From: Isoetes taiwanensis
Taxonomy: Eukaryota; Streptophyta; Lycopodiopsida; Isoetales; Isoetaceae
Direction: 5' to 3'
DNA: 64,000 nt
NCBI GenBank assembly: GCA_021234155.1
Contig: JAJEKV010000072.1
Span: forward strand, 5,809,676 to 5,873,675
Below, one piece after another: positions 1 to 11,879 of the stretch. The notes under the pieces were generated by a model. It did no database searches. It was not told the DNA's origin and was given only the letters and a program-made list of their open reading frames with translations. Both the position numbers and the translations under genes were made by a program. Each line of letters starts with the position of its first letter. Position 1 is the first letter of the stretch.

Positions 1-2
1 AT

Positions 3-503
3 TGCCACAAATTTGTATGTTTTGGTGCAGATGGAGCTGGTGTAATGTTTGGATGTAGAGGTGGTTTGGGAGTAAGGCTTAAGAGTTCTATAATGCCTTA
101 CAGTATACCGATTCACTGCGCACATCGTACTAATCTAGCATATCAAATATGCTCTGGTTTTCCAGTGATTGCAAAGGTGGAAACATTGATAAGGACGTCT
201 TATAAATTTTTTAGTAAGAGTCCAAAGAGACTCAAGTATTTTTCAAACTTCTCTATTGGTCTGACAGAGGGTAGAAAACTGCTCAAAGACGTTGATACTA
301 GGTGGATTTCCATTCATGGACCTGCAGAAAGACTAGCCGATGAATATGTTACACTAGTTGGAGTCGTGAAGACTATTGGAGAAGATGATTCCAGCACAAA
401 GATAAAGGCTTCACAATTGTTAGCTTTGCTAAGTGATGCCGAAGCATTAGTTGTTTTGTATGCTATGCTTCCAATGATGGACCAGTTAAATATGCTGGTA
501 TGA
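3..503 (+). mobile_element. hAT-like transposase fragment, cut by the window edge
   Basis: The frame is open from the first bases of the window to the stop at 501-503. The translation carries FGADGAGVMFG, then MPYSIPIHCAHRTNLA, then KDVDTRWISIHGP. This is the core layout of hAT/ZNF862-like transposases: a catalytic-core Asp region, the HC.aHr..La block and the DTRW block. The N-terminal part is outside the window. The C-terminal dimerisation domain is missing because the frame stops just after LPMMDQLNMLV. I infer a truncated, inactive copy. A separate N-terminal hAT piece lies in opposite orientation at 8.4-9.2 kb. Family call is from motif recall, not a search. Confidence 0.75.
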
Positions 504-605
504 ATATAAATTAAATTTTGGTAACGACAGTTAACATTTAAATGGTGTGAGAAACGACAAATTGTTATTATTTTAAATGGTTATATCAATACCTTATATT
601 TGCTC

Positions 606-1110
606 TTTTTTTTTTTTTTTGAAGGACGACAATCTATTATCAAGGAAAATCAAGATACATACAAGGGACTTGTGATATGGGACCCAAAACCAAGGGGACG
701 AAATAGTCCCCTAAGCAAAACCACCCATACACAGTATATAATCATACTCCTTGTGCCACCTTGAGGCGTTTAATAGCCTCATCACCATCAACATGGTCTG
801 CGACATCGAGATGATCATCAACAGACATCAAATTATCATGCCACTGAATAGTACGAGGTAGGATAGGCTCATGAGATGATATAACAGACTTCTTCCTCGC
901 TGGCTTCTTCCAATGGACATGTTGCCATGACTCTTTAGCACATTGAAGTTTAGGACTATCAGCCATAACAATCTCAGAAGCATGAGAAGCAAAAGCAACA
1001 ACGTGGAGAGTAGTAGGATGATGGTGCTAAGGATGATACCATTGAAACTGTATGTAGAGCATCTTTCATAGCCGATACCATTTGCGTATTGGAGTCGTGG
1101 GAAAACAGAA
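606..1110 (-). repeat. Poly(T) tract and probable 3' end of a minus-strand LINE
   Basis: A 15-base T run at 606-620 is followed by GAAGGACGACAATC. A very similar junction (T run, then GAAGGACGTC) starts the LINE fragment at 42.65 kb, so this looks like the poly(A) end of a minus-strand retroelement. The region to about 1110 has no convincing coding sequence. 1110-1225 is AT-rich with nothing recognisable. Confidence 0.45.
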
Positions 1111-1226
1111 GAAAATAAAATATTATGAAAATTAAATAACCCATCAAAATAAATATAAAATTATTATAAAAAAAATTCGCCCAAATATTAATTAATAATA
1201 ATAAAATTATACTAAAAAATCGCCCA

Positions 1227-1757
1227 TGATTAATAACTTAAAAAATAACGGGTGCTCATAATTTTTACCCTGATGCAAGAGCGAATGAGTTTCGCACGGC
1301 TGAGTTAAGAAGGCTGTGTGCGATGGACGAAGTTTCAAAGAGGGATAATTGCACCATCACAGAGGTGCATAATGTAGCTGGCGAGGCAGGGCCAGACTAT
1401 TGTCCGCATGGAGCAGACTATGATGACGTAATCACAAATTTGGACAAGAATGAGGTTGAAAGAGATTGGCCTAGTAGGAGGGGTAAATATAAGGCTCATA
1501 AGTGCAAGATTGCTGTGGTTCGAGCAAAAGCAGTCGAGCGGCATGCCCAAGTGAAGGGACATTTACCCCACAACGGTGAGTTCAGCAAGAGTTTCGCACA
1601 GCAAGTATACTATGAGCTTGTGAAGGAAGTGCCCGTAAATTACGGGAGTAGAAAATGGAGGCAAGGAAGCGGTAGTGGCAGCACCAAGAGGGTCAAGCTA
1701 TCGGAAGATGGCGAGAGTGGGGCACATGGTGAGCCTATCACCATTACATATTGCTGA
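1227..1757 (+). CDS. Unrecognised open frame, probably transposon-derived
   Basis: The frame is open upstream of the first internal ATG (1323) to a stop at 1755-1757. It reads GAHNFYPDARANEFRTAELR, then MDEVSKRDNCTITEVHNVAGEAG, and ends in a Gly/Ser-rich basic tail (GSGSGSTKRVKLSEDGE). I recognise no domain. A second frame at 1675-1870 continues with a Leu/Ala-rich helix and ends NLTLCPVC just where an inverted repeat begins, suggesting a frameshift and an insertion. Its position between hAT pieces makes a mobile-element origin likely. It has no clear start context or intron signals, so I do not claim an active gene. Confidence 0.3.
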
Positions 1758-1869
1758 TGCTATCCAACTCTTAGAGGTGGCAGGGGTAGCCGCGGCTGGA
1801 GCCGTTAATGACCTTGTAGATATTCGAGCCCAATTGGAGAATGAGAGAACTCGAAACCTAACCCTTTGT

Positions 1870-1955
1870 CCTGTTTGTTGTAGCCTATCTAAAGTGCCCC
1901 CTAGGATGAGATTACTTGCTCATTTTAGGGGGCACTTTAGATATATACAAACAGG
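1870..1955. repeat. Near-perfect 86-bp hairpin (mini-MITE or miRNA-like foldback)
   Basis: The left arm CCTGTTTGT...TATCTAAAGTGCCCCCTA is answered by its reverse complement TAGGGGGCACTTTAGATA...ACAAACAGG. The central 18 bp pair perfectly, the outer 9 bp pair perfectly, and a small asymmetric bulge separates them. The loop is about 21 nt. No flanking duplication is obvious. The fold resembles a plant miRNA precursor, but a miniature inverted-repeat element is equally possible. Confidence 0.7.
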
Positions 1956-2489
1956 ATAATTGAAAAGGGAGTAAGTCTGGAGCGTGACCCTCTTGAATGG
2001 TTGTCAACCCACCAGGCTTGATATTGTCTGCGGCAAACAATATAGACTTCTCGAAATTCTTGTTACCTCCTTTAGAAATTTCTTTTGTAGTCTCTCTGTG
2101 TCAATGTAGCTTAGTTACTTTGCTAGCTTATATTACACAAAGAGCTCAAAATGGGAGCCAGAGCAAAAATTGTTCGTTCTAGAGGTAAAAGTTCTCTTAT
2201 ACAGGTTGCTATGACGTCAAAGGTGAGAGCGTACCCTAATTTCAAGCCAAGGTGGTGCCTGGGCGTTGTCCATCTATATAGCGGCTGTTAGGCACCAAAT
2301 CATGGAACACCCTAACTCCGGCTATTGATGGTGAACCTTGAGCATCACTATGACTTGAAATTAGAGGACGCGTCACCTTCGGCGTCGTGGTGGATTGTAC
2401 AAGGACGGAGGTAACAAGGTTTTTGAGTACTCTATTTTTATTGTGGCCACGGATGATATCAGCCTAATGGTTGCTTGCGATTCTGTGGG
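1956..2489. other. Gene-free stretch
   Basis: Only short, unsupported open frames occur here. No domain, repeat or splice-bounded exon was recognised. Confidence 0.5.
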
Positions 2490-2566
2490 TTCATTAGAGA
2501 TTAATGATTGATGAGTTCAAGCATCGAGACTTCCCAGTCTTTCTTTCCCCGCCTCTTTGGGCAATG

Positions 2567-2712
2567 TACGTATGATTTATCCGCGTTTCGAGATAAGCAG
2601 ATCTTGAGGCTAGTTGACGTGCCCCCCTAGAGTATTTAAGTGTCTCCTCGTTTGTCTCTATCAGCCGTTTTTCGAGCCTCTCCTCCTTCGGTCTCTTGTC
2701 CTCCTATTTCCT
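2567..2712 (+). repeat. Direct repeat A, copy 1
   Basis: It starts GTATGATTTATC.GCGTTT.GAGATAAGCAGAT and runs through GCTAGTTGACGTGCCCCCCTAGAGTATTTAAGTGT to GCCTCTCCTCCTTCGGTC. Copy 2 is at 7399-7548 in the same orientation. TATTTAAG resembles a TATA box, so this could be the promoter part of an LTR or of a transcribed repeat. Confidence 0.65.
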
Positions 2713-5281
2713 TTGGTCGTTTAGGGCTTTGTTGGATCTCTTTCCATCTCCGCTCTAGCTTTGCGGCCTTGCTTCGATCTACGACTTTGCACATGGCGGC
2801 GATCTCCAGATTTGTGTGACTTGTTCACATTTGTCGTGGTTTGCTCTTAGATTTAGTATTGTATATGCTTTATTTTCCAGGCTCGATTTCGCAGTCTATT
2901 TTGTCGTGTCTAAATTGATTAATTGTTTTTTTTTATGTGGTGCTTTAATCAATGGATTTGCATTTTGCTATGATGGCTACGTTCATGTCTATCGGCTAGG
3001 TTGGACCGCCAGAGAAATTCTGTATCTCATGCCCCTTGCAAATTAGTGCTGGCTGCGATGTAGAGTTCTGAGGTAGTCTGGTGCATCCCCTTAGCAAGGA
3101 CGAATTTGTAGCGGTGCTGGTATGAATCTCGTGAAGGTAATCCATTTTCTGTCTGGGCATTTGGTCTAGAGCATATAACCCATTGTAGTCTATTACCCAG
3201 TTTGTGAAGAACCCGGCAAACAAAATTTCATGGGTTCATACGTTTTTGCTAATGTCTGAACTGGTTTGGCCACATCTTCACCAGAAACACATAGTGCTAG
3301 TAGCTGAGATTCAAATATAGGTTTGTTTTGGTCTGTATCCACTATTTGCAGGTGCCTTTCTCAGCAAACGAAATCTGCTGGTAACCCCTAATCTTTGTAT
3401 AAAATCTTTGCAACATGCAAGGGCAGAGTTTAAAAGCAGTTTTGGTAAATACCTCAGGCAGTATTCAGTCTACTATATAGTTAACTTAATTTGGGTCCGT
3501 TTAGTAGTTCTCCCAGCCTTTTCTTTTGTTATTTGTTAGTTGTCTTTTAAGGTTTTTACCAATTGGTCATTCCAACTTATTTGAATAGGCTTAGGGTTTG
3601 TTGCCTTGCTAAAACGTGTTTTCAAGTTAAAAGTTAAGCTATTATGGAAGCTTGTGTCTGAGCTTCAGCATTCTCTTATGTCTGTGGCGGTGTTTAAACA
3701 TTGTAGGACTTTTGCTTGTTCCAGTAGTTCTCTCTCTCCAGTTTGGTTGTCAATTCCAGCCTATTAGCATAGTTCAAGAGTCTGTGCTAGATGCGGTTCC
3801 TTATTGTCTTTCTAGTTTTTACAATCCTGTTTTAAGTTATGGCTCACTTTAGCATCAGTCTTTGGGATTGGGATGCATTGGTGACGCTTAGGCGGGATCT
3901 TCTAGCTCATGATGGTTGGCTCTTACTTTCACAAGCTTGGATGCATTGGTGCTGCTTACATGGATCATAGAGGCTACAAGCTTGAGGGCAAGCATTGGCT
4001 TGCTGAGCTTGGAGATAGACCCGTTTATGGAAAACCAGATCACAACGTGAGGAGGAGGGTTTTTAATTGCTGTTGCAAGGGTTGCAGCACACATTATTTG
4101 CAGGACCTTGCTTGTACAATTGGACTCTTATTTTAGAAATTCGGACAATCATTTTTCTACGCCTTAAATGTCCTTCTGCTAGCCTCTATTTTGCCAGATG
4201 CCGGTACGTTTATTTAGGTAGTTCTTAGAGTTTCGCATCTGCAGCATATCTAAATTCAACAAGAACATCCTTAGCCTGGCGATTATTTACTATCCACTAG
4301 GAAGTGACTCAATGGGGTCCATTGGGCCCTATGTTTTCCAGTCGGCTTTCATCTCAAAGTATGTGTTGTCTCAGAGTTACTATTTTCTGATTTCATGTCA
4401 CTATTTTCTGATTTCATGTCGATGCGTGCTATCTCAAAGCTATCATTCTCTTGTACTGTCTGAGGGATGTTTTGCTTATACTGATCTCTTCTATTGTTTG
4501 ATAGGAGCCCTCGGGGGGCATCTTCTGGTTGGTACTTTGTCTTTGCAGATGGTGGACTGTTATCTTTAACACTGTGCATGATGGGGAGGATTGGTGCTTC
4601 TCTACTCTCTTTTAAGCTCTACGTAGCTATAAACCTTGTTTCTCTTACAGTGTCAGACGTCTTGCACTTCACAAGCCAATGAACAGTTTTGTTGGCTGAT
4701 ACAATAGTACATTTTATAGGGGCGGTACCTCTAATTTAGTGGCAAAGTCAAATTCAAGTGACTTGCACCTATCTGGAATGCTGTAGAACACTGATTGTAT
4801 TTCGTATTTAAGTTGTTATCAAGGTAGCATTTGTTGGTTCATGTACAAGTAGACCATGTTTCAGTCCAATTTGGAGTTCTAATTAGTTTATTTGTAGCAT
4901 AATCCAAGCTTCTGATTGCCATCGTCATACTCAGATTCATTTTAGTTTCTTGTCAAATCAGTGGCCAATTGCAGCTGCTTTTCATGTGTGTTATAGTTGG
5001 GCTTTGGGGTGTAGTTTGGGTTTGCAAGGAAGAGTTGTGTCGGTATTATGGCTGCGACTGTATGTGTTAAAAAATTTTGATTGGATTGCTTGCCCTTTAG
5101 CCCCTGCCTTTTCTAACCTTTGTTGTTAGTTTACCATTTTACTTCAGCACGATTATCATTTGCAACAGGTACAATTGTTTTCTCGATAGGCACTTCCTTT
5201 TTCGGCCATCTATGTGCATTACGGTTCTGCCATGGCGCAAGCATAGTTACTTTCCTAAGGGAATTTACTTTTTACTAATGT

Positions 5282-5910
5282 TGGCATCTCTTATTTTATA
5301 GCTCTCCTAGTGCTCGTCTTGTGATTTCATATGCATCCACGTCTTTGCCGCTCTAGGCTTACTAAGTCACTTAAGTCACTCACGTATGTTGACATATCTT
5401 ATTTTTTAGCTCTTAGTTGTGCCCACATTTTGATTTCATATGCATCCATAGCATGTTGACATATCTTATTTTATAGCTCTTAGTTGTGCCCATATTTTGA
5501 TTTCATATGCATCCATAGCATAGCTGTGCCACTCTAGGTTTTTTAATCACTCACATTGAGTTTTATGTTCTTATATGGACACATTTTAATCTATTCTAAG
5601 TCACCTACATCTTGAGTTTCGTGTTCTTATAGGGATACCTTTTAATCTATCTAGACCTTCTAGACTCTAGTATTTTAAAATTTTGCGTCTTGGCCATTTG
5701 GTTAATCTCAATCCTGAGATGGTCATTAAATAGCATTTGTGGTGGGAGTTTTTTCGAGTGGGTGTTTTATTTGTCTCCTACACTTATGGGTATGCCCCCC
5801 TTGGAGGTTGAGCAGGTTCCTTTCTCTTCGAAAGAGGTGGGTGTTTTTTAGGGTGGGTGTTTTGGTCTCTTATGCTTATGGATATGCCCTCTTGGAGGCT
5901 AAGCGGGTTT
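5282..5910 (+). repeat. Cluster of degenerate local tandem duplications
   Basis: The unit GTTGACATATCTTATTTT.TAGCTC...GATTTCATATGCATCC occurs twice about 66 bp apart (near 5390 and 5456), with a weaker copy near 5282. A second unit (TTGAGTTT.GTGTTCTTATA) is doubled at 5555-5650. A third (GGGTGTTTT...TATGCTTATGG.TATGCCC) is doubled near 5755 and 5853. No coding signal is apparent. Confidence 0.55.
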
Positions 5911-7342
5911 TTCTTTCATTCTTGCATAGTTTGATTCCTAAATTTTTGTTGAGTTCTTAACTTGTTAGTGCACTTTCTATTAGTCTTTTCAATGGATTCC
6001 CTTTTTGTTCCATGGGGTTGATTGTTATATGCTTGGTATGTGAGGCTTCTTCAGTCGGTATTAGTTTGTTGGGCATTGGGGAGAATTGCATTTGTAGTGC
6101 ATCTTTGGAGGGTCTCTTCCATGAGTTGCAGCTTCGTCTACTTGGCCACCAAATTTGGTTGTGTTCCAAAGTTTGCTAATGGTTTATATGGTGTAGTTTC
6201 CTTTGCCCCTTGTGTCAATGTTGTGGCGGTTCATGCAAAAATCGTTCCGTCTAGTTGCCTTTTCGACCCTTGCTTCTGCCTTTGTAGTCATCGCATGCCT
6301 TCATCCTTCTATTGTGGTGTGTACACTTCATATCATTTTAGGGCGCATACTAGTCGTGCCATTTCATTAGAATTGAGTGTTTCATTCTCTCCGTTCCATA
6401 GCCTCTTCCCTTCATTTTACGAGCCTTTGCGTGCTTCATATTGTTCATATATAGATAGGGGGTTTCAGGATATGTGCTTGTTTAAGCTTTCGATTTCAAC
6501 ATTCTGTCTCGATCTGCCTTCTCAGACTGCTTCTTAGTGGATGCATTAGTCCAACTTTGTCGATTTGACCTGCACCTTGCTTTGTTTATGCTTTGAGTTA
6601 CACTGAACAAGGACAACAGAAGACCTCTTTGTCAAACGAGGACACTTTGATAATCAAGAGGATACTCATGAAACTTTGTGCCTTGTTGAGTTCTCTCTTT
6701 AGCGTTCCTTGGAGGAGGGGATTGTCTAACTTCGGTGTCTTTTGATAAAGGTGTGAAGCCTCTACGCTTATTGCCATGCATTCCTTTATGTCTTACATAA
6801 CCTTATGCACTTGTAACCTTGTTGATACTATGTTGCTTGGTGCCTCATACTTATAGTTTTGGGCTTTGATCAATTTCTTGTTTGTTGTCCCTCTTGTTTA
6901 AGATCAATCCCCTCATGGCTAGCTTTGCCTTGTGCCCTTGTAGACTTTCTTGTGCCACTTTGTGCCCGCATTTGGACTTGACGTATATTTGGAGATCTTG
7001 CTTACCTTGGATAGTCAGATGATTGTTCTAGTCCTTTGCAAACGTCTTTGTTGCCTCTCCAATTTGCATCGCTCATTTTCCTAGACATCTAGTTGTTGGT
7101 TAAGCTTTGGGCATGGCTCTTTTCTCATTGTAGGGTATATTATTCTGAGTGCCATGAACTGTATAGTTTTAAGTTGTGGCATTGAATCCTTTCTTCTTTT
7201 GCTGTATATGCTTAGTGTTGGTATTGAGTAGCTATTGGCCTTCAGAACAACCCTTTTGTCATTGCCTTGTTAGGTCTGGTTATTGAACTCTGTGTAGTCT
7301 TAGAGATGAGGTCTTTAAGTTCTTTCTTTTCTGCCTCTTTTT

Positions 7343-7548
7343 TTCAGCATGGTTGTTTGGTGTTGTCGGTTTCTATTGAGTGCAACTAGGCTCTAGAAGT
7401 ATGATTTATCTGCGTTTTGAGATAAGCAGATAAATCCGCTTCTTGAGGCTAGTTGACGTGCCCCCCTAGAGTATTTAAGTGTGTTTCCTCCTCGTTTGTC
7501 TCTATCAGCCGTTTTTCGAGCCTCTCCTCCTTCGGTCGCTTGTCCCCT
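7343..7548 (+). repeat. Repeats B and A, joined copies
   Basis: 7343-7398 (CAGCATGGTTGTTTGGTGTT...AACTAGGCTCTAGAA) recurs nearly exactly at 8311-8366. It is immediately followed by copy 2 of repeat A at 7399-7548. The B-A junction occurs only here: the left copy of A lacks B and the right copy of B lacks A. Confidence 0.6.
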
Positions 7549-8433
7549 ACCCCTTCCACCCTCTTGTACCTTTGAGTGCCTTATGGTTCTTCGGTGTCTC
7601 TTTGTTTGGTTACTAGTTATATGTTCTCATTTCTTTTTAGCAGCTAGTGTTCTTATTGTTGCTGGTCTTGAGTTCTTATGCAAGGGTTGATGGTCCTCGT
7701 GCCAAGGGTTGATGTTGCAGTGATTCTCCTTTCATGGTTGGTGGTCTTTTCTGGCATGCCTTTGTATTCAAGTCCTTCTTTCATTCAGGGGTTTAGTGAT
7801 GTGTAATGGTCCTCGTACCAGCGAGAGGGTGGTCCTTGTGCCACGCAATGGGGAAAGATGTGGGCCGTTCGCCCTCATGCCGAGAGTTGGTGATCCTCGT
7901 GCCAGGAATGGAGGCCTAGAGGCCTAGTGCCCAGTGGTTGCATTGGTGGTTTTTGCAGGTTACAGAGATCAAGGATGATTGGCATGGATGTGCTTATCCT
8001 CGCAGTCATTTGGCTTGGAGATGGATTGGACCTGTAGGCACAAGTCATCTCATGGAGTTGAGTTGTCATTAGAGCGAGTGGATGTGTACATGTCTGACGA
8101 ACTCTTATTCTGTTGGTATCATTATTTTGCGAACAACGGAGTGAAGGCATAAAGATCTTGGTTATAACTTCTAGTCATTATACAAGTTTGTCTTATGGTA
8201 TTTGCTTATTCTTGTACGTCCAAAAAGGCCGGTGGGCATGAGGAATTTTATTGGAAGTGTTTACGAACACATTGTACATCTTTTTTGAAGTAAAGAGGAG
8301 GGCTACGGCTCAGCATGGTTGTTTGGTGTTGTCGGTTTCTATTGAGTGCAACTAGGCTCTAGAACTTAGTTTACATCCTAAGTTCCATTGTTCAAAGAGG
8401 CGGGGTCAGCAAGATTTGGGAATTCTCGATGCT

Positions 8434-9185
8434 TTAACTCTGATATGCTTTAACTCTGACATTGCTCCAACCATCAATCACTAATGAGGCTGGTCTGGCT
8501 TCAGTAACACGACACAACTTCATCTCCACCCTCTCGACCATTTTTCCATGTATTTCATCAACCATTTTATTGTTGGCATGCTTGTATGAAGGAAATCTAA
8601 AAGCCGGTCCTGCTTTGGCAACTTCCTGGAAGGCTTCTTTCATTGCTTTGTGCTCCAAAACATGTGGAGACAACCCGACATACAAAAATGCCTCTACAAC
8701 CTTCAATTGCGTCTTCTTCAGTTGCTCTGATGTTAAGCAATGATCAACCCCCTGTTGCTTCGTCTGTCTTTCCACTATTTCAATTGTCTCTATCATTCTC
8801 TGCTCTCCCGTGCTTATACCTATTGACCCTAGTCCATCCTCCGATTGGTATCTTTGTCCCAACATGGGGTGGTATAGTTATCTTCGCCTCATTCCTACCC
8901 TAAGATTGCTCTTGAGTATTCAGAACTTCGTCGTTTTTCTCATATTATTCTTCGCTTTGGCGATCCCATCGGTCGAGACAATCTTTCAATGACATCCTTT
9001 TCGCAAGTCGCCAGATGCGCGGTACAAGTTGCGCGATAACCGACGTCCTCGTTCATGTAAGATGTGAGCTCAATTTTGTTGCGTAACCATTTACCGATGA
9101 GTATCCACAAAACACACATTCCCACTCATTTACGCCAAACTCTTTCACAAAATCCCATTCGGGCCTCTTTTTTCGACCAAGAACT
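8434..9185 (-). pseudogene. hAT transposase N-terminal remnant with BED-type zinc finger
   Basis: Read on the minus strand, about 9185-9020 gives EWDFVKEFGVNEWECVFCG...NGYATKLSSHL. This has the W...C..C and HL layout of a BED zinc finger, but an in-frame stop follows. Further down, a 143-residue frame (8865-8434) contains KEAFQEVAKAGPAFRFPSY and ASLVIDGWSN, the pre-catalytic block of hAT transposases. The frame ends where the inverted repeat of the neighbouring 6-kb element begins, so that element may have interrupted it. Stops and a frameshift make it a pseudogene. Confidence 0.65.
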
Positions 9186-9189
9186 CCGG

Positions 9190-10810
9190 TGGTGGCAGTC
9201 CCCGTGGTCCCTCGCTTTACGGCACGCCGCGTAGTCCTCGCACCTCTAGAGGTGGATGCATGATCGCTGCCTGCACCTCCAAAGGTAGATGCGTGACCAA
9301 AGAGCCACCATTGCTCTCGGACCGGCCGACAATGTCTCTTAATCTGACTCCTTGATTACACGAACTAAAGGAAGACGTATATATGCAAAGGAGCAAGCTC
9401 ACAATGCATATGTTACGCCGACGTTCGCTTGAAAGAACAAAGGGGGTTGGACGGGACCCTAAAGGATATTCTATGGAAGCAGATGCGAACCCAAGGCTGG
9501 AAACCACTGGGACGGAGTAAACTCACATTCCAGTATCCAACGTCAGGCTCATGACACGAAAAACGACACCTCAAAGGCAAACCGTTTCCCAAGGAGTATT
9601 TTGACTCAATATGGCAGTCAACGTTTGAGGTGAATTCTAGGGCTAATCACGTTTTTCTTATATATCTCTAATATATAATTGTAATATGGAGGATAAGGGG
9701 GCAACTTAAATATAGAATGATTAAAAATATTTTCTATCCTTAGGACTAGATACGTGGAAGCATTAGAATAATTTGAAAGAATGAAAGTTTTTGTAGAAGC
9801 TCCTGGCGAACGTCGGCCTCTTCTAGAGGCATCCATAGGTTCTGGAGATCTCGATTTTGGGTTCCAGAGAGATCTGGACACCTCTTTATTTTCGTATAAA
9901 GGAGGAGGAGAACCCAAAGCCGAACTTATGATGCGTGGTCGGCAGTCGCAAGTTCCAAAAGAGCAGTTTAGAGCCTGAGGCCATCTAGGTAAAACCCATC
10001 GGCCAGATTTATCTCCATGGCCTGCAGACACGTAACAACGGTGTGCAAATGCTTGATTCAGGCCGATTAAGCTTGAAACGGAAGGTCAGCACACAATTCA
10101 GTTGTTCGTTTGTAGGCTTTATGAATAAGCATGTGGATTCCGGCTCTAATTAATGTGTTTTACAGACAAATTCCTGGATTTTTATGGCCAAATCCATGGC
10201 CGTTCCAGCGAAATTTCGGATTTCTGAACCTATAACTATGTGCGTGGACCCAAACCGCCTGGTTTTTAAGTCGAATTTGTGGATACAGAGTTACAGTGTT
10301 CAAGCTATATTCCAGAGCTGAAACTAAGGCAGGTATACGTTGCTTAGAAATTGAGGGGAAATAGCACTCAAGAGAGTTTAAGTTTTGGAATAAAGTTAGA
10401 TTATTGAGGGATGTAGGAGACTAAAGCGCCAGATTGAGGGTTATTTAGAGTAAGGTGAAGGCAGAAGGACTCACAGCCCATTTAATTAGTAGCAGTGAGT
10501 TTTATGCTCTCTGTAGATAACAGGTAATAATATGGGCACATCCAATTGCTTTGCAGGCCGTACACTGGTGATGTTTTGCAACCTCTTTCAAGCAGCTGTA
10601 CTGCACCCTCACAATTGTCATTTTGTGGTCTGTTCTTCTGGCTTCAACCTTTTCACTTCTTTGAGGCTGGATAAATTGATTTGTAGGGAAGGCCTAAGAT
10701 GCTAAGCTGGAGCAATGTGGCATAAACTGTTATAAGGCTTTGTGACATGCATATCTTTGGTGGATGGGGAGTGATTGTAAGTTTCATCTGAATGGTCTCA
10801 ATTACAGGGA
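9190..10810. other. Gene-free stretch
   Basis: A 65-codon plus-strand frame at 9781-9978 is open but matches nothing I know and has no splice context. Otherwise there is unremarkable sequence. Confidence 0.4.
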
Positions 10811-10811
10811 T

Positions 10812-11117
10812 AATAAACGTTGTGGGCGATGCCAAAAAGGTGCAACATGATGATGCCTACAGGCCAGCTTGAGCACTTTCTTCTTAAAGCCGAATTTGGC
10901 ACATAATTATATCTCCTCTTACCAGCTTCGCAGACCAAGATGAGATCTGTTCAACATGATTCAAATATAATAACGTTGTGGGCAATGCCAAAAAGGTGCA
11001 ACATGATGATGTCTACAGGCCAGCTTGAGCACTTTCTTCTTAAAGCCGAATTTGGCACATAATTACATCTCCTCTTACCAGCGGATGAGATCTGTTCAAC
11101 ATGATTCAAATATAATA
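10812..11117 (+). repeat. Tandem duplication, period about 156 bp
   Basis: Two adjacent copies begin ACGTTGTGGGC.ATGCCAAA and end GATTCAAATATAATA. They differ by a few substitutions and a short deletion near ACCAGC in the second copy. The high identity implies a fairly recent event. No protein motif is visible in either strand. Confidence 0.85.
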
Positions 11118-11507
11118 CCCAACTAGGCAGGGCTAATGTAGATTGGCAAATCAAAATACAGATAGGACTATGGATTGAGATCTAAAGAGATTTATATGTA
11201 CAAGATTTCACAGAATTGTCTCATACACAGAGTTGTGTATGCAGCTATGTCCACTGTAGGTAGGATTCCACTGGGCATTCTAACGGCCTCAGCATGCATA
11301 ATTAAGATATGTTTTTTGGAACATTTTGCTTTCTGGTTATCCACAATAAGAGGTTTTCTTTCTCATTCTTCTAACAAATCCAGCATCATGTATTCCGAGC
11401 AAGGAGAAGCGAGGTCCAATCTTCTCCAATTTGTTCAAGGTAAGTCGAATATTTTTTTTTGGAAGAAATGGAGAGATTCATATCATATGCATGGGGTTTT
11501 CTCACAG

Positions 11508-11735
11508 TTCACATTGTTTACAAGTTCACATTGTTTACGATAGCATATGATGCCAAGCTTCGGAATTTGAAAATGTATATAAAGCATTATTCTGTGCTTC
11601 AGTGCGAGATTGTAATTCTTTGGAATAAAGACAAACCACCTGATCCTGATACAGACTTTGACACTCCTGCTGCTGTTCGTATATGTCTAGAAGCAAAAAT
11701 TTCCTTGAACAATTGCTTCAAGCCAGATTATAGTA
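11508..11735 (+). pseudogene. GT64 glycosyltransferase exon remnant, EPC1-like
   Basis: The translation reads FTLFTIAYDAKLRNLKMYIK, then IVILWNKDKPPDPDTDFDTP, then LEAKISLNNCFKPD. This follows the N-terminal half of the plant EXT-like GT64 family around ECTOPICALLY PARTING CELLS 1, which acts in Golgi glycan or sphingolipid glycosylation. A likely acceptor (TTTTCTCACAG) sits at 11497-11507. A 17-bp duplication (TTCACATTGTTTACAAG, 11508-11524) repeats the exon start and throws the first copy out of frame. Homology stops before the DDD metal-binding block and the frame ends at 11870-11872. No other exon was found, so a relic is most likely. The family call is from memory. Confidence 0.5.
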
Positions 11736-11879
11736 TGTCCATCCAATGTGGACGATTGATACATAGATTTTCAAGTAGAAATTCAAAATTTCTTTATGAG
11801 AAGAGAACAAAATGTCTCATGAGATTCGCAAGCCTTATGGTGGGTTTCCTCTATCTTAATGGAGCTTGCTAGCATATTT

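Larger units (their letters stand above)
2490..8488. mobile_element. Unclassified T-rich element with imperfect inverted ends
   Basis: About 80 bp at 2490-2568 (TCATTAGAGATTAATGATTGATG...GCATCGAGA.TTCCCA...CCCCGCCTCTTTG..CAATG) reappears as an imperfect reverse complement at 8382-8488. The 6-kb interior is strongly pyrimidine-rich on the plus strand and has no recognisable protein. It holds direct repeats (2567-2712 with 7399-7548; 7343-7398 with 8311-8366) and local tandem duplications. The right inverted end overlaps degraded hAT transposase code, so the ends may be duplicated hAT sequence rather than true termini. A non-autonomous DNA element and a decayed LTR element are both possible. 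Confidence 0.4.

Noticed and set aside
6022-6537. 171-codon plus-strand open frame
   Set aside because: It lies in a T-rich repeat, is full of Cys, Phe and Ser with no domain, and has no splice or family support.
9781-9978. 65-codon plus-strand frame starting MKVFVEAPGERRPL
   Set aside because: No recognisable family, and the opposite strand is equally open; kept as non-coding.
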